The notes beneath the pieces are model-generated. The model saw only the letters and a program-made list of their open reading frames with translations. It did no database searches and was not told the origin of the DNA. A DNA stretch of 64,000 nt. Source: Mesodorylaimus sp. YZB2_4 (Eukaryota; Nematoda; Enoplea; Dorylaimida; Dorylaimidae). The translations under genes were made by a program, and so were the position numbers. This document shows, one piece after another, positions 33,860 through 45,565 of this stretch. The stretch lies in assembly GCA_030248295.1 (NCBI GenBank), contig JASANH010001463.1:62001-126000 (forward strand), in the 5' to 3' direction. Every line of letters begins with the position of its first letter. Positions within the stretch are counted from its first letter, which is position 1.

Positions 33860-36254
33860 ATGGATTCTTCGGACTGCGATCGCGTGCTTCGAAAAATCGA
33901 GCGAGTAATGTCGGGATTTCAAGAAATCTTGAAAGGCGGGAGCCGGCCAACGTTATTTTTGTCCGAACCAAAGTAGGCCTATGTTTGTCACTTCTGCTTG
34001 TGCTGTAGGTAGTGCTAGTTAAACACTGTTTGGTGTAATGGGTAGACCTGCGAAATTTTAGTCAACTACGCCATCCCCGTTTCTTTCGTCGCTTTGTTGT
34101 AGGTAAACTCGCAGAAACTGCAATAATGGCGGTGAAAAAATATGCGGCGTTCTAGGATTAGTGCTCCCTGCTTTGTTTATTTAGCGCTGTTGCGTATGTG
34201 AAAGCAGATATAAAGTTTGCATTTCTGAGATTTTTAGGCGTCTAGCAAGGGCTGTTTCCTTGTGTCCAGTATGATGGTGTTCTTAGAGAACGCCCACGGC
34301 CTCAGCATGAACGGGTATGATGGGTCGATGCTTCTTTCCGAGCTTGGTGCAAGAAAACTGGAATCGTGTCAGATTAGGAAACTTCGCTTCATTTTTACAA
34401 ACGCATTTCATCTTTTAGTAGCGGTGACTTGGAAGTTTTGGAACTTCGCAGTAGCAATCCTCATCGATTCCTGTACGTCATTCAACTGCTGTTAAAGATA
34501 TATGAATTGGTGAAGACGAATACTTTTCGTAGCAAAAGGTAAGTTGGTTGGAGCGAGCTTGTTGATGGAGTGATACTCCAGCTTAGTCAGAGACCCTTAG
34601 GATAGGATACTGGCTTTCGTGGGTTTCTTGCCTCTGCAGGAAAGACAGTAGGTCTGAGGTTAGCGTGTAATCAGTGTTACTCCCAACCCCAGAAAATGCC
34701 GTATGGCCTAATATGTGCTTCGCACTCTCTATCGACCCACCTACCTGTCCGATCCAGATCGATCCAGGCGGGAGTCGAACCCTCCCCTGTAAGTGCGCAC
34801 CAAGCGTGAGAGACAGGCGCCTTAGCAGCCGCTTGGCCAAGACCCGGGCGTAACGGTAGCTTTCCTCCTAGTAGTTAATAACCACCTACGTGGACATCTA
34901 TAGTTCTCTATCAGTTTTTTACTGGCGCTCCGCCATGTTTCGTAGACTAGGTGTGGTCTTTTCTTCGGGCTTGAGGAGATCGGACAGGAAAGACCACACC
35001 ATCTGGGCTCTGGCGAGCCTTAGTTACCCCTATACGACGAGCAAAGGATTTACCTCTTATAATTACAGGGAGTTGTACGAGGAGTGCAAGGATCTGTACA
35101 GTAATCCGGCGGCATTGGAGAGTACTCTGAACTTTGTGACTCATTTGCTTCAAGAATCTCGTTCATCTTTGCGCATTGTAAGTTTTTGGCTTTCCACTCT
35201 TTGTGCACTGCATGATTGAAAAATGATAATATCCCTTTTAAGAAACGAGATGACCCTTTTTCACCCAGCTTATCTAAAGAAACGACAACGACCGTCGTCG
35301 ATTTGGAGTCGGAAGGATGTAGCACTCCATCGTTATCGCAGGAGTTCAAATCTGATATCGGGTCTTCTCAAGACTCTGGATTCAAGGATTTGCCGTACTC
35401 GCAATCGTTAGTGGACTCGAGTTCAAGTCTAGCTGATTTATTATCGGACGCCACACGGTCTGAAGCTTCCAATCAAGATTTCACACCATTTCAAGACAAC
35501 TATAAAGGGATTGTTTTGTTCCCATCTGATCTACATTTGGCAGAAATTGCACCAGATGACGTCGCGAAGGAGCTGGCTTCGATCGAGCAAAGAACAGAAG
35601 AAGCGCCAAAGTTACCGGAATCAATGCAAAACCAATCTGAGGCACAGCCAGCGAAGCGAGGTCGAGGTCGACCAAGGAAGGTTAGAACCGATGCGACGCA
35701 GGGTCAACCAAAACGTGGTCGGCCGAAGAAACAAACGGAGCAGGGTGCTTCAACTGAGCCACCTCGACGTGGATATAGGAAGGCGTTCAAAGTGGATATG
35801 AAGAAATTGCTTCGTCTTGGAATCTTGAAGCCAGAGACTGATCAGCTGGATTACACTGACCCAGAGGTAGGAAACAGTATTTTTGTTTGGTCAGTCAGGT
35901 TAAAAGATGTTGGAACAAGACTCATTTTAGGACGGATACCATGCGGCATCGTTGCAACGTGGAGGCTTGTTGGAAACTACTGACGAGACTGGTCGAAAAC
36001 ACGCTAACATTGAAGCCTGGCTTCGTAAACTTTTGAAGATGAAACCTCGACAACGAGCCGGTTTAGACAACGAAATGAAACGAATTCTTTGCCAAGACAG
36101 GTCCATGCTGTCGTGCATGAGAGAAGCGGACGACGCTGGCCATGGAATAATCGTTCGAATGACCCGTCAGGACGGAGGTTGGCAAATTGCTGTGGATCAA
36201 AAAGCGAGTGGATCAAGAGTTGGCAGGAAAAGGGCCAGTCATCTCGCTAAATGA
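33860..36254 (+). CDS. SPO11-like N-domain + AT-hooks + RAMA-like protein (6 exons, 444 aa)
   Basis: Exons 33860-33972, 34270-34314, 34419-34538, 35069-35177, 35243-35866 and 35931-36254 join in phase throughout. Residues ~1-129 follow the SPO11/TopoVI-A N-terminal (5Y-CAP) domain: VLRKIERVMSGFQEIL, then VIQLLLKIYELVKTNTFRSK, then RELYEECKDLY and THLLQESRSSLRI. The N-T-F-x-S-K-R-E-L-Y block aligns with the family's SNTYATKRDIYY. The second tyrosine, which attacks DNA in SPO11, is replaced by Glu (E97), and no Toprim domain follows. Instead there is an acidic/Ser-rich linker, two AT-hooks (GRGRPRK at ~35660-35680 and KRGRPKK at ~35710-35730) and a segment resembling the RAMA domain (LLRLGILKPE, then GYHAASLQRGGLLE, then TGRKHANIEAWL). 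Predicted nuclear DNA binding without cleavage activity. The SPO11 relation is my inference from pattern and needs a profile search. Confidence 0.68.
34764..34850 (-). repeat. tRNA-derived SINE head, copy D
   Basis: Minus strand: GCCCGGGTCTTGGCCAAGCG start with A box, TCTCTCACGCTTGGTGCGCA middle, and B box GGTTCGACTCC. It lies inside the fourth intron of the SPO11-like gene, making that intron about 530 bp against 37-104 bp for the phase-0 and upstream small introns. Confidence 0.75.
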
Positions 36255-37309
36255 ATCGGTATGTTAGCTCATTGTTAGTTTCGGGTTCTTGAGTGGGAGC
36301 TGATAAAATCACCAGATGGCTGGAGACAGAGTAGTCACGTAGGTGGGTGAGAGATGTGGTTCCTGATTTCGATGCACCCTGCAGTACAGTATTTGGAACG
36401 GGAGGTCCTCATAGACACTGTGCGTGATCACACTCCCCTCCTAACTGTGCATATTTTATTTTCGGTACAATCGCGGCTTAAGTACAGCTACGTTTTTCCT
36501 AGGTCTCTTCGACGCGGACACGACAAGTGTCAATCGTGTTCGAGGTAGTGATTAATTCTGTTTTTCGTTCCGTTTTGTTATTTATTCTATTCATTTCCGC
36601 ATATTTATTTGTTCCTGTAATTAGCACACTTTGCCTGAGTATCTAGTAGTAAGCTGATCGAAGTCAAAAGACTGATAAAATCGTGCTTTTATTCTTACAT
36701 GGGCTTCTACGCCGTGAACATCTGAAATAGACACAATACGCATCGAAAGAAAAAATCAAAAAAGCAAAATTGCGAACTAAAAAGAATTACAAAACTGGAA
36801 AAAATTCAAATGAAAGCTTCAAAAAAAGGCCAAACTGACCCGAAATTTAAAAAACCGTCAAGTCTGACACCTCATCCTGACCGGCGAACGAAACGAAATC
36901 ACCCCATAACCAGTGATCGTGGCCGCAGAGAGGAATTCGATCATGTTCCCCAATACGTCTTCCTTCAGAATGACCTGAAAAGATATCTGTCCTTGATAAG
37001 TAAAAAGGCAATGAATGCCACTAGTCCCGAGCGGGAATCGAACCCGCACCGATGGGATCTGGTCCAGCATATCCTAGCCTGCACAATAAATAGCCCTCCA
37101 CGACGGTTCTTCCACTGTCGGACAGGGTGGGGGTCATTAATACACGAACTACATGATTGCAATCAGCTGACTCCGTCCCGCAAGGCTTACAGTGCCCATC
37201 AACAGTCCCCTATGGCAGAGGGCCCTACCGCCCAGCGCCAGGCCACTAGACCCACAACTCTCGGGCGTGGCGAAGCGCACTAAAAACTCACTTGATCCTT
37301 CGACTACTG
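36255..37309. other. Intergenic with tRNA-like fragment
   Basis: 37024-37060 (minus) has a perfect T-arm-like stem and loop (GCGGG TTCGATT CCCGC), but the rest does not fold as a full tRNA. No Argonaute MID or PIWI sequence could be found here, where it would be expected on the minus strand. Confidence 0.5.
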
Positions 37310-39180
37310 AAAACATTGCAGCATCAAAGCTCGTCCATTCACGGCCGTAGTTGTGGCGCTCAACTGCAACCCGAATCGCTTCGCGAACTGCTGCTCCATA
37401 TCGGCCTTCGTGATGATCGTGCTCATACGACGTTCGCGTTCCACTGCATCCGCGCCCTAAAAAATGCATTCTTGTAACAAAAATATTGCTTGAGTCAACA
37501 ACGCGTAATACTTCGACCCGAATCCCCTAGCCATGGGATGATTTTGTAGACTTCCAGAAAAGACTCGCAGGCGCGAGACACTCCCAGCAAGAGCATATGC
37601 CTATTTCTCATCATCAGCCTTCTCCTTCCTAATCTTTTGATGGCACCCTTTAATACGCCCCTCGACCCTGTTTTACTGCCCCCCCCCCCTTCGCTTACTT
37701 CGATCATCATATTATTCAGTTTTCCACTGATTTTTTGCGGCGAATATATTTCGACGTTTCCAACGGCAGCAGAGCGCAGCGTCGCTTACCACCAATGTTC
37801 AAACACGGAAAGAAAGGGAAACGCAGCGGTTTGTGATGCTCAGCGAAATATTGGGCCACCGTGATCGTGCGTGTCCCATCGCCATCTTGAATATCGAATG
37901 CCAGTTTGCCAGCTGGCTCCTCAGTCACTACGTTGACCTTGCGCATTCGCAGCGGAGCCATGGGCGTCCTCACAGAGCATCCTGAAATGAGAGTCGAATG
38001 GAAACTGACCCCCTCCGCCCCAATTACAGCAGAAATTGGGTCCACATCCTCATGATAAAGACGGCCCCCCTTCCCGTCTCAAGTCTTCAAATAAAAACAG
38101 AACTTTCATCCAAAGATGGTTCTGGTCCTCTTACCTCGCCCCCACATTTCTCACGCTGCGGCACCTCACCTTTGATTGCCATGTTCAATATGGTAATTTC
38201 GGACTTTTTGAAAAAATGGGGTTCAGTCAGGGCGTACAACTGTTCGATGAGGTACTTCACCGAGCCAGTGGCTCGATTGAGGACATCACACATAAAGTGA
38301 AAAAATGATTGTCCCTTCGTGAGGATACTGCTGGCCACTGAAAAAACACGCGTGAAAAACACAGTATGCTGTGCCGCGAGGGCAGGACAGACCAGTCTGG
38401 CGAGCCTAACTATAGCTGGACAGGGCCGATAGGAGCAATGAGCAAGAGATTCTGGTCCAACTCACCACCCATGTTCAACGAGGACACGAAATCCACTCCC
38501 CATTTGGCTGCAAAGTAATGCCCGCTCCAACATTGCTGTCCATCATCCAAATCGAAACAGCTGCGGGCGTCAGTACCAGGGACGCGGAAGAAACTGCGAC
38601 CAGTCGGCAAGAAGGATCTTCTGAAAATGCGGAGCATTTATTGCACACAAGGCGGAATACGAGCCCTGCGAAACTTGTCTCAGCGTAACTATCATATTTG
38701 CACACTGCATATTGTCCTGCACTAATTGTTCTCCTAGTCAAGACCGAGAGCTCTACTATCTGCCCATAAACACCTGTGACTCCCAGAACCCTACTTACTC
38801 ATGTCGGTTCGGGACTGGCAAATTATACGTTTGACGCCAAATCAAATCGAGTGCAGTCAAGGTCAACAACGTTCGTCCCAAATTGCTGCCATTGAATTGT
38901 AATTTCTTTGCGCCAATCAGCTCGATAGAGATGGCGTATTAGCCGTACCGCTGCACATCGAACTTGACGCACACGCGCTCCTGGAAGAATCCGACTTGAT
39001 AAGATTCTGATAACACTGTGATAACCAGGCCAACTCACCTCTTTCCTACCGTTGACATTCAACAGAACCAAGGAGCACACGACATGGCCGCCGTCGCATA
39101 TTACAGTGAGCTGATCATCGAACCAGCCGAGTGTTTTGCCAGCTTGACTGAAAATGGTACAGCTGGCGTCCCTCAAAAGA
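37310..39180 (-). pseudogene. AGO-clade Argonaute relic (N-L1-PAZ-L2 only)
   Basis: Minus-strand exons spell an Argonaute from the N domain into L2. The clear pieces are LTALDLIWRQTYNLPVPNRH; then RSFLPTGRSFFRVPG (38620-38466, family motif YTPVGRSFF); then GQSFFHFMCDVLN; then a PAZ domain with AIKG, ITVAQYFAEHHK, FPCLNIGG and LLPLETSKYI (37989-37716); then VERERRMSTIITK and FGLQLSATTTAVNGRAL (from 37456). Exons from 38620 to 37716 splice in phase and align with AGO proteins without gaps. The exon at 38.82-39.0 kb has an in-frame TAA (38939-38941). About 18 residues after PAZ are missing, and no MID or PIWI slicer domain is seen downstream. I call it a 3'-truncated pseudogene; a gapped real gene with distant exons is less likely. 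Confidence 0.82.
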
Positions 39181-42100
39181 AAAGGATGACAACGGAGCGA
39201 AGAGTTGCGAGGAAACGGACACTCTTAGCCTCCTTAGTCTCATTATCAGTGCATGACAGCTCGATCGACAGATAGAACAGTGCAACAGGACAACCCAAGA
39301 GACAACCTCACCTGGTCAACTTGCGATCACAGCCATCAGCCTTGATATCGATCCAATATTGACTCAATTCGATTTCGCCCCCCCCCCCCCACTAATTAGA
39401 GCGCAAGTTCATCGGGCGACTGGATGGAACATACGGCTGGCCGACTGGAACGACAAATGAAGTAGTGCTAACAGTCGATGTGCTGTTGGCCGATCGAATT
39501 CTTTTCTGGAGAATCTGTTGTTTTCTAAAACGACAAACTGGAATTTCCATTTTAGTCTTAACAAACTGAATAATTAATATTCACCTTTCCTTTCTCCTCA
39601 TTTTTTATCCAATTTATTTCAGCATTTGTTCAACGCAGGTGCCACTGTCTCGAGAAGCCGACGACGCGCTTCTTTACGCCATTTCTTCAAAAAAGCATAA
39701 TTGTCACATTTCACCAAGCTCTGTCGGAAATCTTTTTACCAGTATAAACCTTTCCCGCTTTGTTTTAGACTGACTATCCCCTTTCGCAACCGGCTCGGGT
39801 CTATAAAAAGTTTCTGTCCTCAACTGAAATCTGTAATACGCAATCCACAATCTTACTCTTCTGCGGCTGTGTCTACATTTCCAAACTCATACGCTGGTCC
39901 ATCATCATCGTCCTCCTCCTCCTCGATCACTGTGAAAATGAGGCATAATTTCTGAAAACGACAGCTTGCAAGTCTAAAAATTCATTCGATGACTGTACTA
40001 AAAACTATTGAAATCTTGAGACTTTGAAAATTTTCGACCTTTGAAATAAAATTCACTGCTTCTTGCCCGTCAGATCTGGCTGTGCGATATGCTATGTACA
40101 TTGCCGCTATAACATATTCCCAACGAATGTTAGTGAATGTAATTTTGTGGCAAGCCATAGGAGGAACTTAAGCGGGTATTTTCGACGATATCAAACCCAT
40201 TCAGGGACCAGTTGTCAAACTGCGATCATCCATGGCCTTTTAAACCAGCTAATAATCCTCAGCTAAGTTATTCATGTTTTTCAATTGGTAGCTATATAGT
40301 TTCCATACCGAGCTTGCCCCTGTGCTATGAACAAGGCGGTATGCGAGTGCAGAAACACAGGTGCAGAAAGCTTTTCGTGAACGGGCTTTGCATCTTGTGC
40401 CCGCTGCTCATTTTGCATCGAGCTGTAGATAAGTACAGTATCAGAGATACATACATGCAGCTATGACGATAGACCCCGAAAGGTGCACAGCCACTGAACA
40501 CTTCAAAATATATCAAGGCCTCAAATATGTTTTGGCACTGTAGATACATTAAGGTTGGTGGTCTTGGCTGATCTGAAGTTTTCTCGAAGCTTCTTAGATA
40601 CAGCTCTCGCGCGAAGCAAAGTGTTTCAGAGAGCTAGCAGAGAGCTTGTTTCGAGACCCTAGTCAGTCAAAAACTCGATCCCAGCTACGCAAAATCACAG
40701 CCGCTTTAGCTTCAACTCCATTTCTCGCCTGTCCTGTGCACGCTGGTTGCAGAACACATACAGTATATTGTGGCCATATAATGGCTCAAATTATTGGAGA
40801 GATGGAGACCTTGGTTGTAGAAGCGGGTTGGATGCGAGCGACTGATCATAACTATGATCGTGCCTTGTACTGGCTCGGACGCGTTCATGCAGATTGATTA
40901 GGCCAAGAATGACCATCATGTACGCGGGTTCCTCCTTTGTCCCAGTTGGCGGTAAGGATTCTCGAGAGGACGAATAGGTAGAGTCTAACACCCTCGTCCC
41001 CTCTGCCATTGTTGTGTCTTCTTGTGTACGAGACTAATGCCAACCCATGAGGGACAAAAAACACCATCTCAAGGTAGGCAAGTCGCTCGACACACCTGCC
41101 GCCGTAACATCGTGCAGAGTGGCTGATATCTCCCTGCCAGGGGTGAGTTCGATCTCCTGATCGTCTGACCACACCGCTCTGTAATCGGCCCGCTCTCAGA
41201 TAATCATTCACCTTTTTTGAATGAGTAAGTCCCCCTCACGTAGGGTAATTCCCATAACAGCCAGTGGATGTGAGACTGATGCGACAAAAAGCACCCGAAA
41301 CACATTTTGATCAAATTTTCTCTTGCTGTCCATTGTCCGGGGTCAAAACTTGCTTTTTTAAAGTCACCGTTGCGCAGTCTCGTGACGTAGCGAGTAAACT
41401 CTAACAGGTATGAATACTTTTTTCTGCATTTATCTACGAGTACGTATGTGTTCACAAAAATAAGCATGATGAAATAGCTGTTAGGTGTCCCTGCAAATAA
41501 GGAAGTTGGACATGCTGCAGGCAGCCGCAGCTCCAAAGCTCTAAAAACATATCTCTCGTGCATAATCTTAGCGAATGGTGGATATTGCGGTCGCACAGTG
41601 CACCTATCCTGCGGAGGCGCTCGAAGATTTTCCTGCCGTGACACAGCAGACGGACTGGACGGTATTGCACGACCACTGACATCGCCCTTGCCTTCGTATA
41701 TTGGGACCGTGGCACACCCCCAAAATCTCTCCCCACGAGTCCTCTCGGGATTTTGTTATCTTCAATAATTTTATTTAAACAGGGCTATTATCAGTATCCA
41801 CCCGTATCTGTTATCAGTAAAACATTCATGAAAAAAAACTGGGTAGGAGTTCTGGCAAACCTCAACCACTCGTACATTTCGAGATCATTTTTATAAGGTG
41901 ACCTGATATCTCCCTGCCAGGGGAGATATCAGGCTCGCCCATGCCACCAGCAGAGGTGGTTTGGATTTTCTCCCATGGGTCGTCCTCTGATCAGCAAGCG
42001 GAAGATTGGCTACGTGATACCAAATGGACACGATTCAAGTTCGATTCATAGTTCGCGAAGAGAGGAGACCTCAGCGCCTGGTCTTCATGATCTGCTTCTG

Positions 42101-42393
42101 ACTGGCCCAATGCTGCGGTAAGTGTCTTTCGGAGGTCAGTGGGCCCAACTATCGGCTGTTTCCTCGCAGGTGCCCAAGGATGTGGTTCAGTTCCTGAACT
42201 TCGTGCAGCTGGTCAAAATTTTTGAGACTTGAACTGCGGAGCATGCACCACTGGGTGATCGTCCACCAGCTTTGGCTCACTGCAGTGCCGACGTTTAGCG
42301 ATGCTGCTTGCTAGTAGAATCGCCCTGGGCCAATTCGAGGCCACCGGACAGGTTGACATCCTGGCGAAGGTTCGGCGTCAGCGAGCAGAACAT
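39181..42393. other. Long intergenic stretch, no gene recognised
   Basis: Contains a C11 run (~39380) and scattered short ORFs, including minus ORFs at 40885-41211 and 41204-41644 that have no recognised domain. A 20-bp CTGATATCTCCCTGCCAGGG segment occurs at both ~41124 and ~41912. 42170-42231 looks like an exon-like run (VPKDVVQFLNF then stop) after a GCAG acceptor, but no partner exons were found. Confidence 0.45.
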
Positions 42394-42475
42394 GTGTAAT
42401 AGGCATGGACTAGGCATGTGCTATGCCCTCTGGCCTATGTGTGCACTGGTTCAGGGAACCAGTCCGCCTCTCTTA
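42394..42475 (+). repeat. Dispersed repeat, inverted copy at 47405-47487
   Basis: AATAGGCATGGACTAGGCAT, then CTATGCCCTCTGGCCTA, then CTGGTTCAGGGA. It matches the reverse complement of 47405-47487 at high identity. Confidence 0.75.
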
Positions 42476-43549
42476 AGTCAGGGCCAACACGAGACCGAGA
42501 GCGAGGTCGAGGTCGAGTGACTGGTCTGATTGCAGACATCGGTTGAGAACTAGTCTTGAGTGCCTGATCTGAACTTGCTCTGTGAGCACTTCGGGCTCAG
42601 GTCCGTGAGAACCCCTTTGACGGCCGGCACGTGCGGCTGCTCCCCGAATTGTGAGTCTACACGGCCCTTGTAGTGTGGTGGCTAATAAACGATATTGCAA
42701 GGTGTCCGTGGACTGCGTGGTACTGTTCCTGACTTGGGCCATCCTCTTGTCAGCCCTAGATAGCCCTAGGGCGAGCCAAGGATTTCACATGCTGCAGGTT
42801 ATCTTCGTCAACCAGCTGATCACCAAATCTACCCGTCAGAAATACTTTCAGTCTTCGCGATCTGATTTGCCGTGCACGTGCGATCTAAGCAAGCGTGACA
42901 TGTCTGCTTGGTGTTTTTGGTTTGCTGTCGTGCGAATCGCATTGTGGATTGGTGTGTGCAGAGAGAGGCATCGGCGCATGACGTTTGGTTAGAGTTCCTC
43001 CCACACCGTTTGTGCCTACCTGCGGTAAGCATGAACAAGCATGAGGAACATGATGAATGTCGATTTCACCACGCGAATAAATGGGGCCTTGGGAGAGAAT
43101 TATGAGCGCGTGCTGTGGGAGGATAGCGTCCAGAACAGGACTCTTAGTCAACCCCTTCAATTGAGTGTAACAAATATTTACCCTAAGAGTTAGTGCATTA
43201 TTGATGTTCACCACACGTAACTCCGGCCGAATCATCTCTCCATCAGCTTCGCCTCCGCCCCAATTGAGTTGAGTGGTGGATCCTAGCCGAGCCATTTCGA
43301 AAATGTGTTCTGAAGGACTCTTTTTTAACACCCAGTAAAATTCTGACAATGAGTCTTTTTAGTAAGGGCTGCTCGCATGCATCCGCTTGACTGCGTGTCT
43401 GTGAAAGCTGGTGGTATACAATAGTGTGTGGTCTTGGCTCGCTGGCTCACCCCATCACACAAGTCTTATGGTGATCCAATCATGTTGACCTGATTGCAGA
43501 TTTTCCAACGAGTCTTGATCATTTTTCCTCTGACTAGGTCTTTTCTATC
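42476..43549. other. Intergenic, no gene recognised
   Basis: Short overlapping ORFs only. A GAGACCGAGAGCGAGGTCGA-type purine-rich stretch lies at 42490-42520. Confidence 0.4.
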
Positions 43550-43745
43550 TGTGTGACCAAGCCTGGCAGGCATGGGAGGGAGGTGGCAGGCCGAAGTCGG
43601 CGGGATAAATACTCCGAGTTGAGTTGGTAAGTCTTTTGACTGTACCAACGGCTGAAACATCACCCCGAGGGTTTGACGTTTCCCATCCAGGGGAGGGTAT
43701 GCTCACTCTCTCCCACTCGCCATGGCATACCAGGCGCCGGGGTTA
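43550..43745 (+). repeat. ~195-bp dispersed repeat, copy 1
   Basis: Direct match to 45070-45265: ACCAAGCCTGGCAGGC, GAAGTCGGCGGGA, GGCTGAAACATCA, TTGACGTTTCCCA, and CTCTCCCACTCGCCATGGC. A diverged piece occurs near 5370-5470. Confidence 0.85.
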
Positions 43746-44515
43746 CATGTGTACTGTAGGTGTTCCTAATCAGTAATCTCATTTGCGCAGAGTGCTACTG
43801 ATGATCAGACTTGCACAGGGAATACTGTACATAGCAAGAGGCGTGTTTGAGTGCGCATGACGGTGTGTTTTTTAAAATCTCTCAGCAAGCACTGCTTCAG
43901 TGATGCCTTTATTTGTTAATAGTCGCAATCTTGGAGCTAGGCTTCAGGAGAGTTTTTGTCGTATGTCAGTCATGTCGTTCAATGTCATTCTGTCATGAAG
44001 GTAGCAGTGCTAGACGAAGTTTGATTAGCATGTGCCCTGCAGGCTGATCTAAACTTTTTCCGTCTGACAGACCTTTTTCTTTTCTAGTTTTTCAATGTAA
44101 TCAACCATTAAATGTACGAGTCCGTCGGAAACATAACAGACATCTACGCCCTAGTTTACATCGATGCATACGCTGCCTCCAGGAACGGTCTGGCCGTTTA
44201 TCTGTGCATCGTGGACAACATAATTTCGATCAGTGAGTGTGATAGTTCGGCCATATAAATTTGGATTTTGTGCTATGCTCTTCAAGGAGAAGTTGCGTGT
44301 GGATTCCGTTTGCACCAGAGAAATGCACATCTGACGAAGCTATTATCATTGCGAACAGAAACCAAGTTTTGGCCCTTGTATAAATGGTTTGATATTCGAA
44401 TAACTGAATAGCTGAATATGTACTGTACGTTCTGTGTCTTCGTTGACAAAGGTAGTGCTTGCTGGAGAGAAATATCAGGTCATCAGTATTTTGCAACTTA
44501 AGATATTGTTCCCAG

Positions 44516-45468
44516 ATGCAACCCTGGATACATGCCCGCAGTTCAACGTGCTACATGATCAGTGAGTTCTACTTTCCCAATGTCGACGGATAAGCCACTC
44601 GAGGGTTCGTTTCAGACTGACGGCTCGAGAGCATTTGCACTTGTACGGAGCACTGAAATCAGTGCTGTCTAAGGACGAGCTAAAGGCGGACGTTGAAAGA
44701 TTGTTGAATGAAACAAATCTAGCAGCGGTGGCCGATGTCGCGGTGAGCAGATTGTCTGGTGGGACTCGTCGACGCGTCTGCGTGGCCATGGCATTTTGCG
44801 GTGGCAGCAAATGTGTCATATTGGACGAACCGTCGGCTAGCGTTGATCCTGTGGCCCGACGTCAGTTATGGAATATCATCGAGAAACAAAAGGAGGGACG
44901 GACGATAATGCTCTCGACCCATTACATGGACGAAGCGGAACTGCTCAGCGATCATGTGGCCATTCTACACAGGGTGAGTCGGGTGACCTTGGGACAGGAT
45001 AGGGTTCGGTGCATTGTCACTCCAAGCATTAGATTTCACACCACAATGGATGGCCCCAAGGTCCGTGACGCCAATGTAACCAAGCCTGGCAGGCGTAGGA
45101 GGGAGGCGGCCGACCGAAGTCGGCGGGACAAAACTCCGACTGGAGCAGGATAGTCTTGCGAAATACCTACGGCTGAAACATCAACCCGAGGGGTTGACGT
45201 TTCCCAGCCAGGGGAGAGTATCGATTACTCTCTCCCACTCGCCATGGCCTACCAGGCGGGGGGTTACACTGTGGAGGAGTCAACCTTGTCTGCGAAATGC
45301 GTTAGGGCTAACTGTTTTGATTTATAGGGTCGTTTGCTACGTTGTACGTCCGTACGCTCGTTGCGACAAGATTTTGCCGATGGTTGCTCATTGAAATTGA
45401 TCAAAAGTATGTTGCGAGACTGCCTTTTCGAAGGTGAAGGACAAAGGACAATCGCTGCATTCATGTGA
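44516..45468 (+). pseudogene. ABCA-type ABC transporter, partial nucleotide-binding domain
   Basis: Exons 44516-44561, 44616-44973 and 45328-45468 splice in phase. They give CPQFNVLHD (Q-loop block typical of ABCA proteins), LTAREHLHLYG, the signature RLSGGTRRRVCVAMAF, Walker B plus catalytic Glu in CVILDEP, a D-loop SVDP, and the H-loop STHYMDEAELLSDHVAILHRG. The family's next strand (GRLLRCTS) is also present. Upstream there is no Walker A exon and no transmembrane half. The protein stops soon after the NBD core (ATGTGA at 45463-45468), where ABCA proteins have a long regulatory tail. Intron 2 contains the 195-bp repeat. I read it as a surviving fragment of a lipid transporter gene; it cannot bind ATP normally without Walker A. 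Confidence 0.82.
45070..45265 (+). repeat. ~195-bp dispersed repeat, copy 2
   Basis: Copy of 43550-43745 lying inside an intron of the ABCA fragment. It is slightly diverged and carries no coding pattern, suggesting an SINE-like or MITE-like unit. Confidence 0.85.
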
Positions 45469-45565
45469 GAGATGTGTGCTATCGCTATCTGCAAGCCAAG
45501 TCACATTAGTTGTCTTTTGTCATCACTGGCCAGCATCACACATCGCGAGCACGAATCACGTCCGA

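Noticed and set aside
37024..37112. tRNA gene on the minus strand
   Set aside because: Only the T-arm is convincing; D-arm and acceptor partner are missing.
41204..41644. 146-codon minus ORF
   Set aside because: No recognisable motif or supporting exon; composition like the surr-ounding non-coding DNA.
44101..44232. First exon of the ABCA gene (MYESVGNITDIY...)
   Set aside because: The reading is open up to a GTGAGT donor, but it does not resemble ABCA sequence and phase to the next exon is not established.
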